Numbered from the stretch's first letter, positions 33,880 through 42,709 are shown. The stretch: DNA of 64,000 bases from Paenibacillus tyrphae (GCF_024158745.1 NZ_JAMZAW010000024.1:1-64000); one strand, 5' to 3'. A program made the numbers and translations. The notes: generated by a model not told the origin, from the letters alone.

Positions 33880-34566
33880 TTAATAATGCTTGAACCAGAT
33901 GCCGGCGCATTCGGGAACGGTCGTCCAGCTATTTGCGACGACTTGGGAGGCCAGTTCATCGCCGAAGAAAAAGCGGGTTAGTTCTTCCGCTTCACTCAGG
34001 CTCTCGAATGTATAATCCGAGCGGATCCATTGGTGGGTAAAGCCATACTGCCGCTCCAAAGCCGCATAATAGTTCAAAAGAAAATCGGGCGGATTCGGTG
34101 TTTCGAAGCCTGTGCCCATCGTTTCGAAGATGATGACGGTTCCGCCGGGACGAAGCACCCGGTTTATTTCAAGCAGGATGCGCTCCAGGTTGGACAACCA
34201 GATCGGATCGTTGCTGTTCGCCAAGTAGCCCAGGCTCCAACCGGAAACGATCAAGTCCGCGCTGGCGTCCGGCAGGGGCAGCTCGCGGTGATCCGCGACG
34301 ACTGTGCGCAAACGGGGACGATCCGTTTCGGCGATGCGCTCCTTCAAGACGTTCAGCATCGCGGCGGATGCATCGGTTGCCGTCAGCGACCGCGCTTGTC
34401 CGATCAACACGGACGACAACCTGCCGCTTCCGGCGCCCAGATCGACAATGTCGAGATCTGCGAAAGGTTTGATGGACTGCACGATGTGCGCCAATTCGGG
34501 TTGCTTGCTGATTAAGCGGTGGTAACGCCCAGCTTGCTCGGCATAAATTTGATCATGATTCGGCAT
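33880..34566 (-). CDS. Class I SAM-dependent methyltransferase
   Basis: A 228-residue Rossmann-fold methyltransferase. Motif I is DLGAGSGRLS at about residue 42, followed by an acidic end of the second strand and a SDLIVSGWSLGYLA region. Substrate unknown. The ATG at 34566 has GGAGAGG close upstream; a longer frame starting at 34611 lacks a binding site. The frameshifted TIM-barrel gene ends 100 bases upstream on the same strand. Confidence 0.8.
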   Translation of the reverse strand: MPNHDQIYAEQAGRYHRLISKQPELAHIVQSIKPFADLDIVDLGAGSGRLSSVLIGQARSLTATDASAAMLNVLKERIAETDRPRLRTVVADHRELPLPDASADLIVSGWSLGYLANSNDPIWLSNLERILLEINRVLRPGGTVIIFETMGTGFETPNPPDFLLNYYAALERQYGFTHQWIRSDYTFESLSEAEELTRFFFGDELASQVVANSWTTVPECAGIWFKHY

Positions 34567-34666
34567 AAGTACCTCTCCTTCATCGTATGTCGTTGCACCG
34601 ATAGCGTACACCTTTCCGTTACGTGAAGGTCAAGGGGGAACCAAACCCGATTGTGCATTTATACGC

Positions 34667-35577
34667 TTAGACTGGATCGGACTCTTTTAGAGAGGGTTTG
34701 AACAGCCGTTCCGTCCGGGCATAAAGCTCAAGCAGCCGATTGCGGTCGATGAGATTGGCTTTGTGCTCGAAGGTCACGTGAAACCGTTCGTTCCGCTGTG
34801 CTAGGTAGGCGAGATAGGCGTAGGCGTTTCCGAAGCCGTCGTCATCGTCTTGCTCCGGCAGAACGGGAAGATGATGAATGAACCGGTCCGTTTCGTACCG
34901 GACGTTGCTGTAATGGACCAAATAAACATACGGCGCCACGACTTCGAGCCAGCGCATCGGCTCGACATTGTGAAATGCTCTTGCGGAAATATCCAGCCGG
35001 GACGTATCCACGACTAGTCCGATCTCCGGGTGCTCCCGGAACATCGTCGTAAGCAGTTCCTCATGCTCTCCCCAAAAATCATGCTCCAATATGATACGTT
35101 GTCCACAGCGGTGTTGAAGGTTGCAAAGCGTATCGAACAATCGAAGGGAGATTTCCCTAAGCTGAGCCGCATCGATCTGATCTGCATCATAGCGTTCGCC
35201 CGGCTTCGGCATGTTGGAGTAAATCTGCTTTGTTTCCAACGGGAATATCGGCACAAAAGGATAATGGAACAAATTATAATCGGCGCCATATTCCGCTGCT
35301 GTACGGACTTCACGTTCTACGCGGCGCAAGGCTTCTTCCCGCTCCTCGCGGTCTATGGATGTGATCCGCGGGAGCCGTACGGCTATCCGCCGAAAACCGG
35401 CGTATGAATGCCAAAGGAAAGACCCTTCTCTTTACAGATATTCGTTGTATACAATAAGCTTTCGTTATCGCGATACTGGCAAATTTCAATGCCGCCAATC
35501 GCATCGGAACCGAAACGTTCCATATCCTCTTCGCTGAATGCATTCCACATGCCAATCTGCAATCTTCTTCGGTTCAT
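34667..35577 (-). pseudogene. Frameshifted TIM-barrel (xylose-isomerase-like) protein gene
   Basis: The first frame (35577 to 35383) opens with AAGGGGA before its ATG and reads IEICQYRDNESLL...FGIHTPVFGG, then a stop. Shifting the frame at about 35386-35388 continues IAVRLPRITSIDREERE and on through the 220-residue second part with EHDFWGEHEELL, VVDTSRLD and HYSNVRYE, as in AP-endonuclease-2-like sugar isomerases or epimerases. Together about 300 residues, normal for the family. One missing base in GGCGG restores the frame. This could be a true mutation or a sequencing error; catalytic residues look intact otherwise. Confidence 0.7.
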
Positions 35578-35731
35578 GCCCCGATCCCCTTATGAATGAT
35601 AGAATGATAGGTTCTACATATTTTACCATCCCCCGAAGTTGTTTCCCAATCACCTGATAAAAATGGCCTTCACCGTTGAGAGTTTTTTTTAATATAATGA
35701 CGTAGATTTTGGGGTGAACAATGGATTTGCG

Positions 35732-35760
35732 AAAGTTTCCTTTGGACAAAAAAGTTTTCC
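35732..35760. promoter_or_regulatory. Direct repeats upstream of the cysteine-rich regulator
   Basis: AAAGTTTCC (35732-35740) and AAAGTTTTCC (35751-35760) are near-identical repeats about two helical turns apart, upstream of a TATATAAT -10-like element near 35,785. They could be an operator for the neighbouring regulator; this is inference. Confidence 0.3.
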
Positions 35761-35852
35761 ATGTACAAAACTATTCCGTTAAGTATATAATGGGGAATAA
35801 TGGAATCGAGCGGAGATTAAAATGACGAAAGACAGGCAGGTGTAAACGAACC

Positions 35853-36500
35853 GTGAACATTCAAAGCTTATATCAAGAGGATCGCTCGACCCGCAGAGCA
35901 CTTCTCATCTTGTTAAAGAAGCGGGGCAAAATCAGCATTCAGGAAGCGGCGGAGCAGCTAGGCATATCGGGGGTAGCCGTTCGGCGACATATTCACGAAC
36001 TGCAAAAGGATCAATATGTGCAGACGAATATTCAACGCCAAAGTGCTGGGAGACCGACTTATTTATACAGCCTTACGGAAAAGGCAGGCACTTTGTTTGC
36101 GAATGGCTACGACGCGTTAGTCAATGATTTGATCGACGAAGTGAAGGATAAATTCGGGACTAGCCAAGTCAGCCGCTTGTTCGACCGGCGGAAAGAGAAA
36201 TGGCTGCGGAAGCATGAGGATTCGTTTCAAGGTCTTGATTTGGAAAAGCGGGTAGAGAGGTTGGCCCGGCTGCAGGAGCAGGAAGGGTATATGGTCAAGG
36301 TAGAAAAGAGAGGGGACGGAACGATCGTCTTAGAGGAAGCGAACTGCCCGATCTATCAGGTGGCTGTCCGCTACCGGCAGGCTTGCCAATGCGAGCTGTC
36401 GTTGTTTCAAGCATTGCTTGCCGTGCCCGTTGTGCGCACGGAATGCATGGCCGAAGGCGGGCGGAGGTGCCAGTATATGATCAACTCGGGTCAGGCTTAG
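35853..36500 (+). CDS. HTH regulator with C-terminal cysteine cluster (SufR/COG2345-like)
   Basis: A 215-residue regulator. Residues about 12-75 form a DeoR/MarR-like winged helix (ISIQEAAEQLGISGVAVRRH, then a wing with SAGRPTYLY). A helical middle follows. The C-terminal third has cysteines at 165, 178, 180, 198 and 206, giving C-x12-C-x19-C-x7-C plus one extra. SufR-type regulators bind an iron-sulphur cluster through four such cysteines (C-x12-C-x13-C-x14-C in the cyanobacterial protein), so redox or iron sensing is plausible but unproven. GTG start. It precedes a J-domain gene by 28 bases and probably shares its transcript. Confidence 0.75.
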   Translation: MNIQSLYQEDRSTRRALLILLKKRGKISIQEAAEQLGISGVAVRRHIHELQKDQYVQTNIQRQSAGRPTYLYSLTEKAGTLFANGYDALVNDLIDEVKDKFGTSQVSRLFDRRKEKWLRKHEDSFQGLDLEKRVERLARLQEQEGYMVKVEKRGDGTIVLEEANCPIYQVAVRYRQACQCELSLFQALLAVPVVRTECMAEGGRRCQYMINSGQA

Positions 36501-36528
36501 ACTTGGAAGCGGAAGAGGAGGGCAGCAA

Positions 36529-37284
36529 ATGGACGATACGATGAAGGGCCGCCCCGACCCGGAGACCATTACAGTGACGGACGACCGGTTGATTCCGGTC
36601 GTGGCTGCGCTGATGAATTTGACGGAAAGCTGGAAAGCGGAGCTGAACAAAGGCGCCGTTAGCCTTCCGATGGCCGTACAGATCGGAAAGAAGCTAAGCC
36701 ATGAGCGGCAGCAGGCCTTGCTTGAGTTTTGGGAGGATGCCCGCTTGCCCGACAAATATATGAGCAGGGTGCTCCACGCCTTCGCCCGGAATATGCCCGA
36801 GTGGGCGGTGCATCAGGTGATCCGGATTTTCCGTCTCACGGAGAAGATCAAAGCTTCGATGGTCATGCTGAACGATTGGATGGAGCGGTTCGATGCACTT
36901 CACGAACGGTTCGAGCACGAATTCTGGGAAGGGGAGTGGCCTGGGGCGGAGGAGGAGCTGGCGCCGTATCTCGATAGGCTGGAAGCGGAATTTCAGGAGC
37001 TGTATCGGCAAGCATCGGACGAGAAAAAGTCGTATAACCGGCATTATGGAGACAACTCGTCGGACTCTGCGAGGGATTCTGCGAGAACGGCGGGGCCAAG
37101 CAGGGGACCGGTGTCTTTTCCGACGGTGATCGGCGCTGCGGACGATGCCTCGCCCAAGGAACTGAAGCAGCGCTACCGGACGTTAATGAAAAAGCTTCAC
37201 CCCGATCACGGAGGCAGCGCTTATTTGTTCGATTGGGTCAAGCAAGCGCACGACAACTACATGCAGGGCAAATCAAGGTTATAA
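36529..37284 (+). CDS. Protein with C-terminal J domain
   Basis: A 251-residue protein. About 165 residues of unassigned, largely helical and charged sequence are followed by a Ser/Asn-rich linker (about 173-197) and a C-terminal J domain (about 200-250) with the HPD motif in KKLHPDHGG. The HPD loop is required to stimulate DnaK ATPase. The J domain at the C-terminus differs from DnaJ, where it is N-terminal, and there is no zinc finger. It probably recruits DnaK to a specific client. AGAGGAGG precedes the ATG. Confidence 0.8.
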   Translation: MDDTMKGRPDPETITVTDDRLIPVVAALMNLTESWKAELNKGAVSLPMAVQIGKKLSHERQQALLEFWEDARLPDKYMSRVLHAFARNMPEWAVHQVIRIFRLTEKIKASMVMLNDWMERFDALHERFEHEFWEGEWPGAEEELAPYLDRLEAEFQELYRQASDEKKSYNRHYGDNSSDSARDSARTAGPSRGPVSFPTVIGAADDASPKELKQRYRTLMKKLHPDHGGSAYLFDWVKQAHDNYMQGKSRL

Positions 37285-37356
37285 GAAAAGCTTCTTGTCG
37301 GTGAAATGATAAAACGGTTCAGCTTCGCTGAAAACTTATACATTCTATCATTATGA

Positions 37357-37382
37357 CAAAAAGACCTGCTGTCACGCAGCAG
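37357..37382 (-). terminator. Terminator of the amino-acid/hydrolase operon side
   Basis: On the minus strand CTGCTG-CGTGA-CAGCAG is followed by GTCTTTTTG. It would end minus-strand transcripts that have passed through the structured element. A near copy of this hairpin, without a T run, lies at 37655-37678. Confidence 0.6.
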
Positions 37383-37432
37383 ATTCTTGGTTGTTGAGAA
37401 ACTCTAGAAGTAGAAAAACTCAGATAAATAGA

Positions 37433-37606
37433 GGTGGGGTATATCCCGTAAGAGTTTACGTCCGCCTTTGAAACCCGTGAAAATACCGCTAATTCTAATC
37501 AAGTTCACGGGTAGATAGGGGGGTCCCCGGAAAGTAATCGGAATAAGCTTCCAAGTGTTACTTCACTTTCTGGGGGAGGGCAGCGGTTGGAGGGATATAC
37601 CCCACC
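37433..37606. ncRNA. Candidate structured RNA with pseudoknot
   Basis: A perfect 15-bp closing helix pairs GGTGGGGTATATCCC (37433-37447) with GGGATATACCCCACC (37592-37606). Inside are three hairpins: CGTAA/TTACG (37447-37460, sharing one base with the closing helix), CCCGTGAA/TTCACGGG (37474-37481, 37504-37511) and a long one built from CCCC-G-GAAAG with CTTTC-T-GGGG (37525-37534, 37566-37575), topped by GGAA/TTCC. The loop of the second hairpin, ACCGCT (37485-37490), is complementary to AGCGGT (37582-37587), a six-bp pseudoknot. So much nested pairing in 174 bases is not expected by chance. Strand is uncertain: a G-U pair favours plus, the downstream T-run terminator favours minus. The family was not recognised; raiA-type or other large Firmicute RNAs should be compared. 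Confidence 0.55.
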
Positions 37607-37693
37607 GGCGTATGCAGAGAATTTCTACGCGAAGCGGATTTCCCAACAAGCTCAGACCTGCTGTAACGGCAGCAGGTCCCGTTTAACACCGCT

Positions 37694-38674
37694 TTAAGCA
37701 AACGCGAGCCGTCGTCTGGCGAGTCCGGTCAAGAAGTACAGCAGGACGTGCAGGCTTATGCGCGACGTCCGGTCGCGCGTATCCCGGCTCGGGTCCACAC
37801 AGACCATGTCCATGCCGATGACGCGGTTCCACTCCCCGAGCAGCTCGGCGCAGGTGAACAGGTCCACCGGCGAGAGGCCGCCGGGTCCGATCGCCGGCAC
37901 GCCGGGGACGTCGGCTTGGTCCAGCACGTCGATATCGAACGTGACGTAGACGGAATCCGTCTTGGCGGCAAGCTCGCGGATCGTCCGTTCCAGAATCGGC
38001 TTGATGCCTTCCTCCCGGACTTGCCTTGCCGTATAAAGCGTAATGCCCTGCTGCTCGGCGAAGTCGCGGTACGCTTTGGAGTTCGCGAAGCTGCGCAGCC
38101 CGATATTCACGATATCCTCGCCTCGGATGACACTGTTCTCCACCAAACTGCGGATGGGGGTTCCATTCGATCTGCCGCCGTAGGCTGTATCCCGGACATC
38201 GAGATGGGCGTCGAACTGGATCAGCCCGATGCGTTCTTTGCGCACACTCTGAATGCCTGTCAGCGCCGGGAATGTAATCGAGTGGTCGCCGCCCACCAGA
38301 CACGGGATCGTGGAAGGAAGCTGCTGCGAAATTTCTTGAAACGCCTGTTCGATATTACGGTGGCACTGCGGGATGTCGGTGACGTGCATGCCGACATCTC
38401 CGAGGTCGCCGACTTGCAAGCTGCTCAGGTCCAGATCCGCTTCGAAGTTATACGTCGTAAAGGCGCTGAACAGCTGTCTTAGCGTAGCGGGATGCAAATG
38501 GGCGCCCGAAAAGCTGATCGAGCTTTTCGACAGGGGAGCCCCGACGATTGCGGCGTCGAGCGGGCGCTGCCCGTCCCATTCCGTAATCCAGTCGCAGAGA
38601 CGGGTCACATGCGGGTCGCCTGCGCCTGGGGTAAATACTACGCCGGGCCGCTGCAGATGAGTGAATTTGTGCAT
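37694..38674 (-). CDS. Arginase/agmatinase/formimidoylglutamase-family hydrolase
   Basis: A 326-residue ureohydrolase-fold enzyme. All manganese ligands are visible: GGDHS, DAHLD and FDIDVLD. The family hydrolyses guanidino or formimino groups (arginine, agmatine, formiminoglutamate and others). The unusual N-terminal region and the early SKSSISFSGA loop fit formimidoylglutamase (HutG) about as well as agmatinase; I do not choose. AAGGAGAA precedes the ATG. It lies 40 bases after the amino-acid transporter ATPase gene and is probably the last gene of that sigma-54-driven operon, so its substrate may be the compound imported. Confidence 0.85.
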   Translation of the reverse strand: MHKFTHLQRPGVVFTPGAGDPHVTRLCDWITEWDGQRPLDAAIVGAPLSKSSISFSGAHLHPATLRQLFSAFTTYNFEADLDLSSLQVGDLGDVGMHVTDIPQCHRNIEQAFQEISQQLPSTIPCLVGGDHSITFPALTGIQSVRKERIGLIQFDAHLDVRDTAYGGRSNGTPIRSLVENSVIRGEDIVNIGLRSFANSKAYRDFAEQQGITLYTARQVREEGIKPILERTIRELAAKTDSVYVTFDIDVLDQADVPGVPAIGPGGLSPVDLFTCAELLGEWNRVIGMDMVCVDPSRDTRDRTSRISLHVLLYFLTGLARRRLAFA

Positions 38675-38714
38675 GACGGTTCTTTTTCTCCTTCGTTCGA
38701 TTTTACGCTCTTCC

Positions 38715-39485
38715 TTACTTGCTTTCGAGCACTTGGCTCAGGAACATTTGGGTACGCGGGTGCGTCGGCTTCGTGAAAATTTCGGACGGCTTGCCTTCCT
38801 CGATAATGACGCCGCCGTCCATCACGACGACGTGGTCCGCGACGTCCCGGGCGAAGCCCATCTCGTGCGTGACGATGACCATGGTCATGCCTTCCTTCGC
38901 CAAGGTGCGCATGACCTGCAGCACCTCGCCGACCGTCTCCGGGTCCAGCGCGGAGGTCGGCTCGTCGAACAGCATCACCTTCGGCTTCATGGCGAGCGCG
39001 CGGGCGATGGCGACCCGCTGCTTTTGTCCGCCGGACAGGCTGGATGGACGGGCTTCTGCCTTGTCCTGCAGGCCGACCTTGCGCAGCAGCTCGCGCGCCA
39101 ATTGTTCGGCATCTTCCTTGTTCATCCCCCGCAGCGAGGTCGGAGCCATCGTAATGTTGTGCAGCACCGACTTGTGCGGGAACAGGTTGAACGATTGAAA
39201 CACCATGCCGACATCCTGACGGACGGCATTCAGGTCCTTCTGCAGCATTTCAACGGACAGGCCGGCTTGTCCTTGCATGGGAATGCGGCCGATTGGCTTG
39301 CCTTCGATGACGACGCTGCCTTTATCATACGTTTCCAGATAGTTGATGCAGCGCAGCAGCGTGCTTTTGCCCGAGCCCGACGGCCCGAGAATGACGACGA
39401 CCTCCCCTTGCTGTACCTGAAGATCGACGCCGCGCAGCACATGGTTGCTGCCGAACGACTTGTGAATCCCGTTTATTCGTATCAT
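38715..39485 (-). CDS. Polar amino-acid ABC importer, ATPase subunit (GlnQ-like)
   Basis: A 256-residue ATPase with Walker A GPSGSGKST, signature LSGGQKQR, Walker B VMLFDEPTSALD and H-loop VTHEM. Close to the GlnQ/HisP group of polar amino-acid importers. Its ATG overlaps the permease stop by four bases. Energises import through the permease at 39482-40159. Confidence 0.95.
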   Translation of the reverse strand: MIRINGIHKSFGSNHVLRGVDLQVQQGEVVVILGPSGSGKSTLLRCINYLETYDKGSVVIEGKPIGRIPMQGQAGLSVEMLQKDLNAVRQDVGMVFQSFNLFPHKSVLHNITMAPTSLRGMNKEDAEQLARELLRKVGLQDKAEARPSSLSGGQKQRVAIARALAMKPKVMLFDEPTSALDPETVGEVLQVMRTLAKEGMTMVIVTHEMGFARDVADHVVVMDGGVIIEEGKPSEIFTKPTHPRTQMFLSQVLESK

Positions 39486-40159
39486 CGCATATCATCCCCC
39501 GTCCCGAGACGTCTTTCCAGCACCAGGCCGATAAACCCGATCAGGTTGTTGACCAAATAGTAAAGAATCGCGATAGCCAGCAAAAACTCGATCGTTTTGT
39601 ACGTGTCGGCAATCAGCAGGTTCGCCTGCCGGAACAGCTCGACGACCGTAATCGTCGACAGCAGGGAGGAGTTTTTCGTGAGCGAGATGAACTCGTTGGT
39701 CATCGGCGCCAGCATGCGGATCACCGCCTGCGGGATCACGATTTTGCGCATCGTCTGCGCATAGGAGAAGCCGAGGGAACGCCCGGCCTCCATCTGCCCC
39801 TTGTCGATCGATTGAATGGCTCCGCGGATGACCTGGGAAGCGTACGCCCCGCTGTACATGCCCAGGGCGACGACGCCGGATACCCATGGAACCGTATCGA
39901 TGCCGAACACGATCGGCAGTCCGTAATAGAGCAGGAACAGCTGCACCAGCAGCGGGGTGCCCCGGAACCAGGACAGATAAGCGAGCGATACGTATTTCCA
40001 TGGCTTGAACTTGGACATTTGTCCGAACGAAATGAACGCCCCGATGATCAGGCTGAGCGCAAACCCGCCCAGCGTATAAATGACCGTATACCATAACGAT
40101 TGCAGCAGCAGCCGGATATTCTGCCACTCGCCAAGGACGCTGAAGTCAAAATGCTGCAT
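39482..40159 (-). CDS. Polar amino-acid ABC importer, permease subunit
   Basis: A 225-residue permease of the His/Glu/Gln/Arg/opine family (HisM/GlnP type) with about five transmembrane segments and the EAA-type loop GQMEAGRSLGFSYAQTMRKI at about residue 130. Translationally coupled to the ATPase gene. Only one permease gene is present, so it probably acts as a homodimer. Confidence 0.93.
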   Translation of the reverse strand: MQHFDFSVLGEWQNIRLLLQSLWYTVIYTLGGFALSLIIGAFISFGQMSKFKPWKYVSLAYLSWFRGTPLLVQLFLLYYGLPIVFGIDTVPWVSGVVALGMYSGAYASQVIRGAIQSIDKGQMEAGRSLGFSYAQTMRKIVIPQAVIRMLAPMTNEFISLTKNSSLLSTITVVELFRQANLLIADTYKTIEFLLAIAILYYLVNNLIGFIGLVLERRLGTGDDMR

Positions 40160-40197
40160 AGTTTCCCTCCTAATCGCGAGCTAAGCTGCCGGTTCGG

Positions 40198-41016
40198 TTA
40201 TTCGAACCATTTCTTAACAATTTCATTGTATTTGCCGCTGTCTTTGACCTTCTTGACCGCATCGTTGATAGCCTTCACGAATTCCGGGTTATCCTTGCGG
40301 ATGCCGTAGCCGTAGTACTCTTCCGTGAGCGTTTGGGGCAGGACTTTGACCGTGCCTTTTTCTTTGGCGTAAGCTTTGGCGGCCGGGAATCCCGTAATGA
40401 CCGCGTCGGCCTTGCCGGTTTCCAGCTCCAGGAACATCTCCGTGTTTTTCTCTACTTTGACCAGCTCGATGTTCTTGTGGCTTTCTTCCACGAATTTGAC
40501 CGATTTCGTGCCGATTTGCACCGCCGCTTTTTTTCCGGTCAGATCGTCGAAGCCTTTTATCGTCTCGTTGTCTTTCTTCACCATGATCGAAAGGCCGCCC
40601 GGAAAATACGAATCGGAGAAGTCGATCGTCTTCTTGCGCTCGTCGGTAATATACATCGCCGAGACGATGAGATCGAACTTCTTCGCCTGAAGCCCCGGAA
40701 TGAGCCCTTTGAACTCGGTGTCCACGAATTCGACTTTGTCGGCGCCCAGCTCTTTGGCCACCGCACGGATCAGCTCGATGTCGAAGCCTTCGAATTGATC
40801 GCCGGATTTGTACTCGAACGGCTTGAAAGTGGCGTCCGTTCCGACCGTAAGCGTTTTCGTCTTGGCGATTTTAGAAAGGATTTCGTTGCTGCTCGCAGCC
40901 GCCGCCGGAGCTTGCTGTCCTGCCGAAGCGTCGGGCTTGCTGCCGCACGCCGAAACCATAAGCGTCAACATACAGATTACTGCCAAATAAACCGGTTTTT
41001 TTGTTTTGAACATCAT
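40198..41016 (-). CDS. Amino-acid-binding lipoprotein (SBP_bac_3)
   Basis: A 272-residue family 3 solute-binding protein with lipobox VSAC (Cys24). Family segments: VGTDATFKPFEY, GFDIELIRAVAKELG and the late YGYGIRKDNPEFV. It would bind a polar amino acid outside the membrane for the downstream permease. The first of tandem ATGs follows AGGGGG. A consensus sigma-54 promoter lies about 47-64 bases upstream, making this the first gene of the regulated operon. Confidence 0.93.
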   Translation of the reverse strand: MMFKTKKPVYLAVICMLTLMVSACGSKPDASAGQQAPAAAASSNEILSKIAKTKTLTVGTDATFKPFEYKSGDQFEGFDIELIRAVAKELGADKVEFVDTEFKGLIPGLQAKKFDLIVSAMYITDERKKTIDFSDSYFPGGLSIMVKKDNETIKGFDDLTGKKAAVQIGTKSVKFVEESHKNIELVKVEKNTEMFLELETGKADAVITGFPAAKAYAKEKGTVKVLPQTLTEEYYGYGIRKDNPEFVKAINDAVKKVKDSGKYNEIVKKWFE

Positions 41017-41350
41017 TGTATAATTCCCCCTGCATATCGTTTTGTCGTTACGCTTTTTCTATAAGCAAATATCGTGCCAATAGGTTTTCGGCAGAGCGAG
41101 CGGCAGGAGGGCTTGGCTTGGATTGGGGGAAGTAGCGGGTGAAGATGGGAGGGCCATGGAACGGAAAAGCGGCGAGCTGGGCGGAAAGTCGGCAGGCAGG
41201 CGAGGACCGGTAAAGTAGGCGGTGGGCAGGAGAAAATCGATGAAGTAGAGCGGCAGGCGGATGCAGCGGAAGAACGGTGTACAGTTTTGAAAGAGCGGCG
41301 GAAATTGCCGGGGCGGCGAAATCTGCCGGGCGGTTTTTGCCGCCCGGTCC
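41017..41350. other. Regulatory gap between sensor operon and importer operon
   Basis: 334 bases without a gene. It contains the sigma-54 promoter at 41063-41080. About 200 bases of purine-rich sequence upstream of it would be the place for NtrC-type enhancer sites; no clear dyad was found beyond TGTACA near 41,278. A CCGGGCGG/CCGCCCGG hairpin (41326-41347) next to the regulator stop may end its transcript. Confidence 0.5.
41063..41080 (-). promoter_or_regulatory. Consensus sigma-54 (SigL) promoter
   Basis: The minus strand reads TTGGCACGATATTTGCTT, matching the -24/-12 consensus TTGGCAC-N5-TTGCTT at every specified base. The -24 GG and -12 GC lie at correct spacing. Transcription would start near 41053 and read into the amino-acid-binding lipoprotein gene. 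The adjacent NtrC-type regulator is its likely activator. Confidence 0.9.
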
Positions 41351-42709
41351 TTATTCGGCGCGATAACGGGCCAGCTTGTCACGCAGCGTGCGCTCTCCGA
41401 TGCCGAGCGTCTCCGCCGTCTTGCGCCGGTTGCCGTCCATCGCTTGGAGCGTGGACAGAATGACCTTGCGCTCGATCGCGTCCATCGTTTCTCCGACGTA
41501 AACGGGTACAAGCTTGCTTTCGGCGGGCTGCGCCGGCTTCGTCTGCAGATCTCCGGGCAGATCGCTAACCGTCACCCGGTCGCCGTCGGCCAGCGCAATC
41601 GAGCGTTCGATGATGTTCTGCAGCTCCCGCACGTTGCCGGGAAACGGATAGTCCAGCAGCAGTTGAAGCGCATCCGGCTCGATGCCTTTGATTTGCTTCG
41701 ACATGCGCTCGTTGATTTTGTTGATGAAGTGCTGAATCAGCGAAGAGATATCTTCTTGCCGATCACGCAGCGGCGGCAGCAGGATCGGAATGACGTTCAG
41801 CCGGTAGTACAAGTCCTCCCGGAACTTGCCCTGCTGAATTTCCTTCTTCAAATCCCGGTTCGTGGCCGCAATAATCCGCACGTCGATTGCGATTTCCTTC
41901 TGCCCGCCGATCCGCATGATCGCTTTCTCCTGAAGCACGCGGAGCAACTTGCTCTGGAGCCCGATGTCGAGCTCGCCGATTTCGTCCAGAAAAAGCGTGC
42001 CGCCGTTGGCCGTTTCGAAAATGCCCGTTTTTCGGGCTACGGCGCCGGTAAAGGCTCCCTTCTCATAGCCGAACAGCTCCGACTCGATCAGATTGGCGGG
42101 GATGGCGGCGCAGTTGATCGTCGAGAACACCTGCTTCTGCCGGTCGCCGGCAAAATGAATCGCGCGCGCCACCAGCTCCTTGCCCGTACCGCTTTCGCCC
42201 ATGATCAGGACGCTGGAGTCGATGTTCTTGACCTTGTCGATCAGCGAGAAGACGTTCTGCATCTGCGCGCTGTGCCCGATCAAGCCGTGCACGTCGTAGG
42301 CTTTTTGAATCTCTTCGTTCAGCCATTCGACCCGCGATTGCAGTTGAAACTGCTCCATCGCTTTTTCGAGCAGCACTTTCAGCTCGTGGATATCGATCGG
42401 CTTGGCAGCGTAATAGAATGCGCCTTGCCGCATCGCTTCCACCGCCGACGGGATGCTGCCGTACGCCGTCATGATGATGACGACCGTCCGGGGGGAGATG
42501 CTGCGGATTTGCTTCAGCACCTCGATGCCGTCGCGCATCCCGAGCCGCAGGTCGAGCAGGGCGATCGTGAAGGCGACGTGGGAGAACAGGGCGATAGCCT
42601 CGTCGGGGTCGGTGGACGCATAAACCTCGTAATCGTCTTCCAAAATAAACGAAAGCGATTTGCAGATCGAAATTTCGTCGTCCAGTATAAGCAGGTTCGG
42701 TTTAGGCAT
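41351..42709 (-). CDS. Sigma-54-dependent response regulator (NtrC family)
   Basis: A 452-residue regulator: receiver domain (1-120, phospho-acceptor Asp53 in LLDLRLG), AAA+ domain (about 140-370) and C-terminal Fis-type helix-turn-helix (about 410-450). The AAA+ part has Walker A GESGTGKE, the sigma-54 contact loop GAFTGA and Walker B GTLFLDEIGEL, so it can open sigma-54 promoters. It overlaps the kinase gene by eight bases. Its evident target is the promoter at 41063-41080. Confidence 0.95.
   Translation of the reverse strand: MPKPNLLILDDEISICKSLSFILEDDYEVYASTDPDEAIALFSHVAFTIALLDLRLGMRDGIEVLKQIRSISPRTVVIIMTAYGSIPSAVEAMRQGAFYYAAKPIDIHELKVLLEKAMEQFQLQSRVEWLNEEIQKAYDVHGLIGHSAQMQNVFSLIDKVKNIDSSVLIMGESGTGKELVARAIHFAGDRQKQVFSTINCAAIPANLIESELFGYEKGAFTGAVARKTGIFETANGGTLFLDEIGELDIGLQSKLLRVLQEKAIMRIGGQKEIAIDVRIIAATNRDLKKEIQQGKFREDLYYRLNVIPILLPPLRDRQEDISSLIQHFINKINERMSKQIKGIEPDALQLLLDYPFPGNVRELQNIIERSIALADGDRVTVSDLPGDLQTKPAQPAESKLVPVYVGETMDAIERKVILSTLQAMDGNRRKTAETLGIGERTLRDKLARYRAE

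Larger units (their letters stand above)
37285..37693. other. 409-base gene-free interval rich in inverted repeats
   Basis: No coding frame of interest. The interval holds a small TTCAGC-TTC-GCTGAA hairpin (about 37,319-37,333), two near-identical hairpins beginning GACCTGCTG (37363-37382 and 37655-37678) and between them the multibranched element listed separately. It lies between convergent genes (J-domain protein and arginase-family protein). Confidence 0.7.

Noticed and set aside
37362..37678. Insertion sequence flanked by target duplications
   Set aside because: The flanking copies are hairpins of about 21 bases with mismatches and there is no transposase; kept only as a possibility under the RNA finding.
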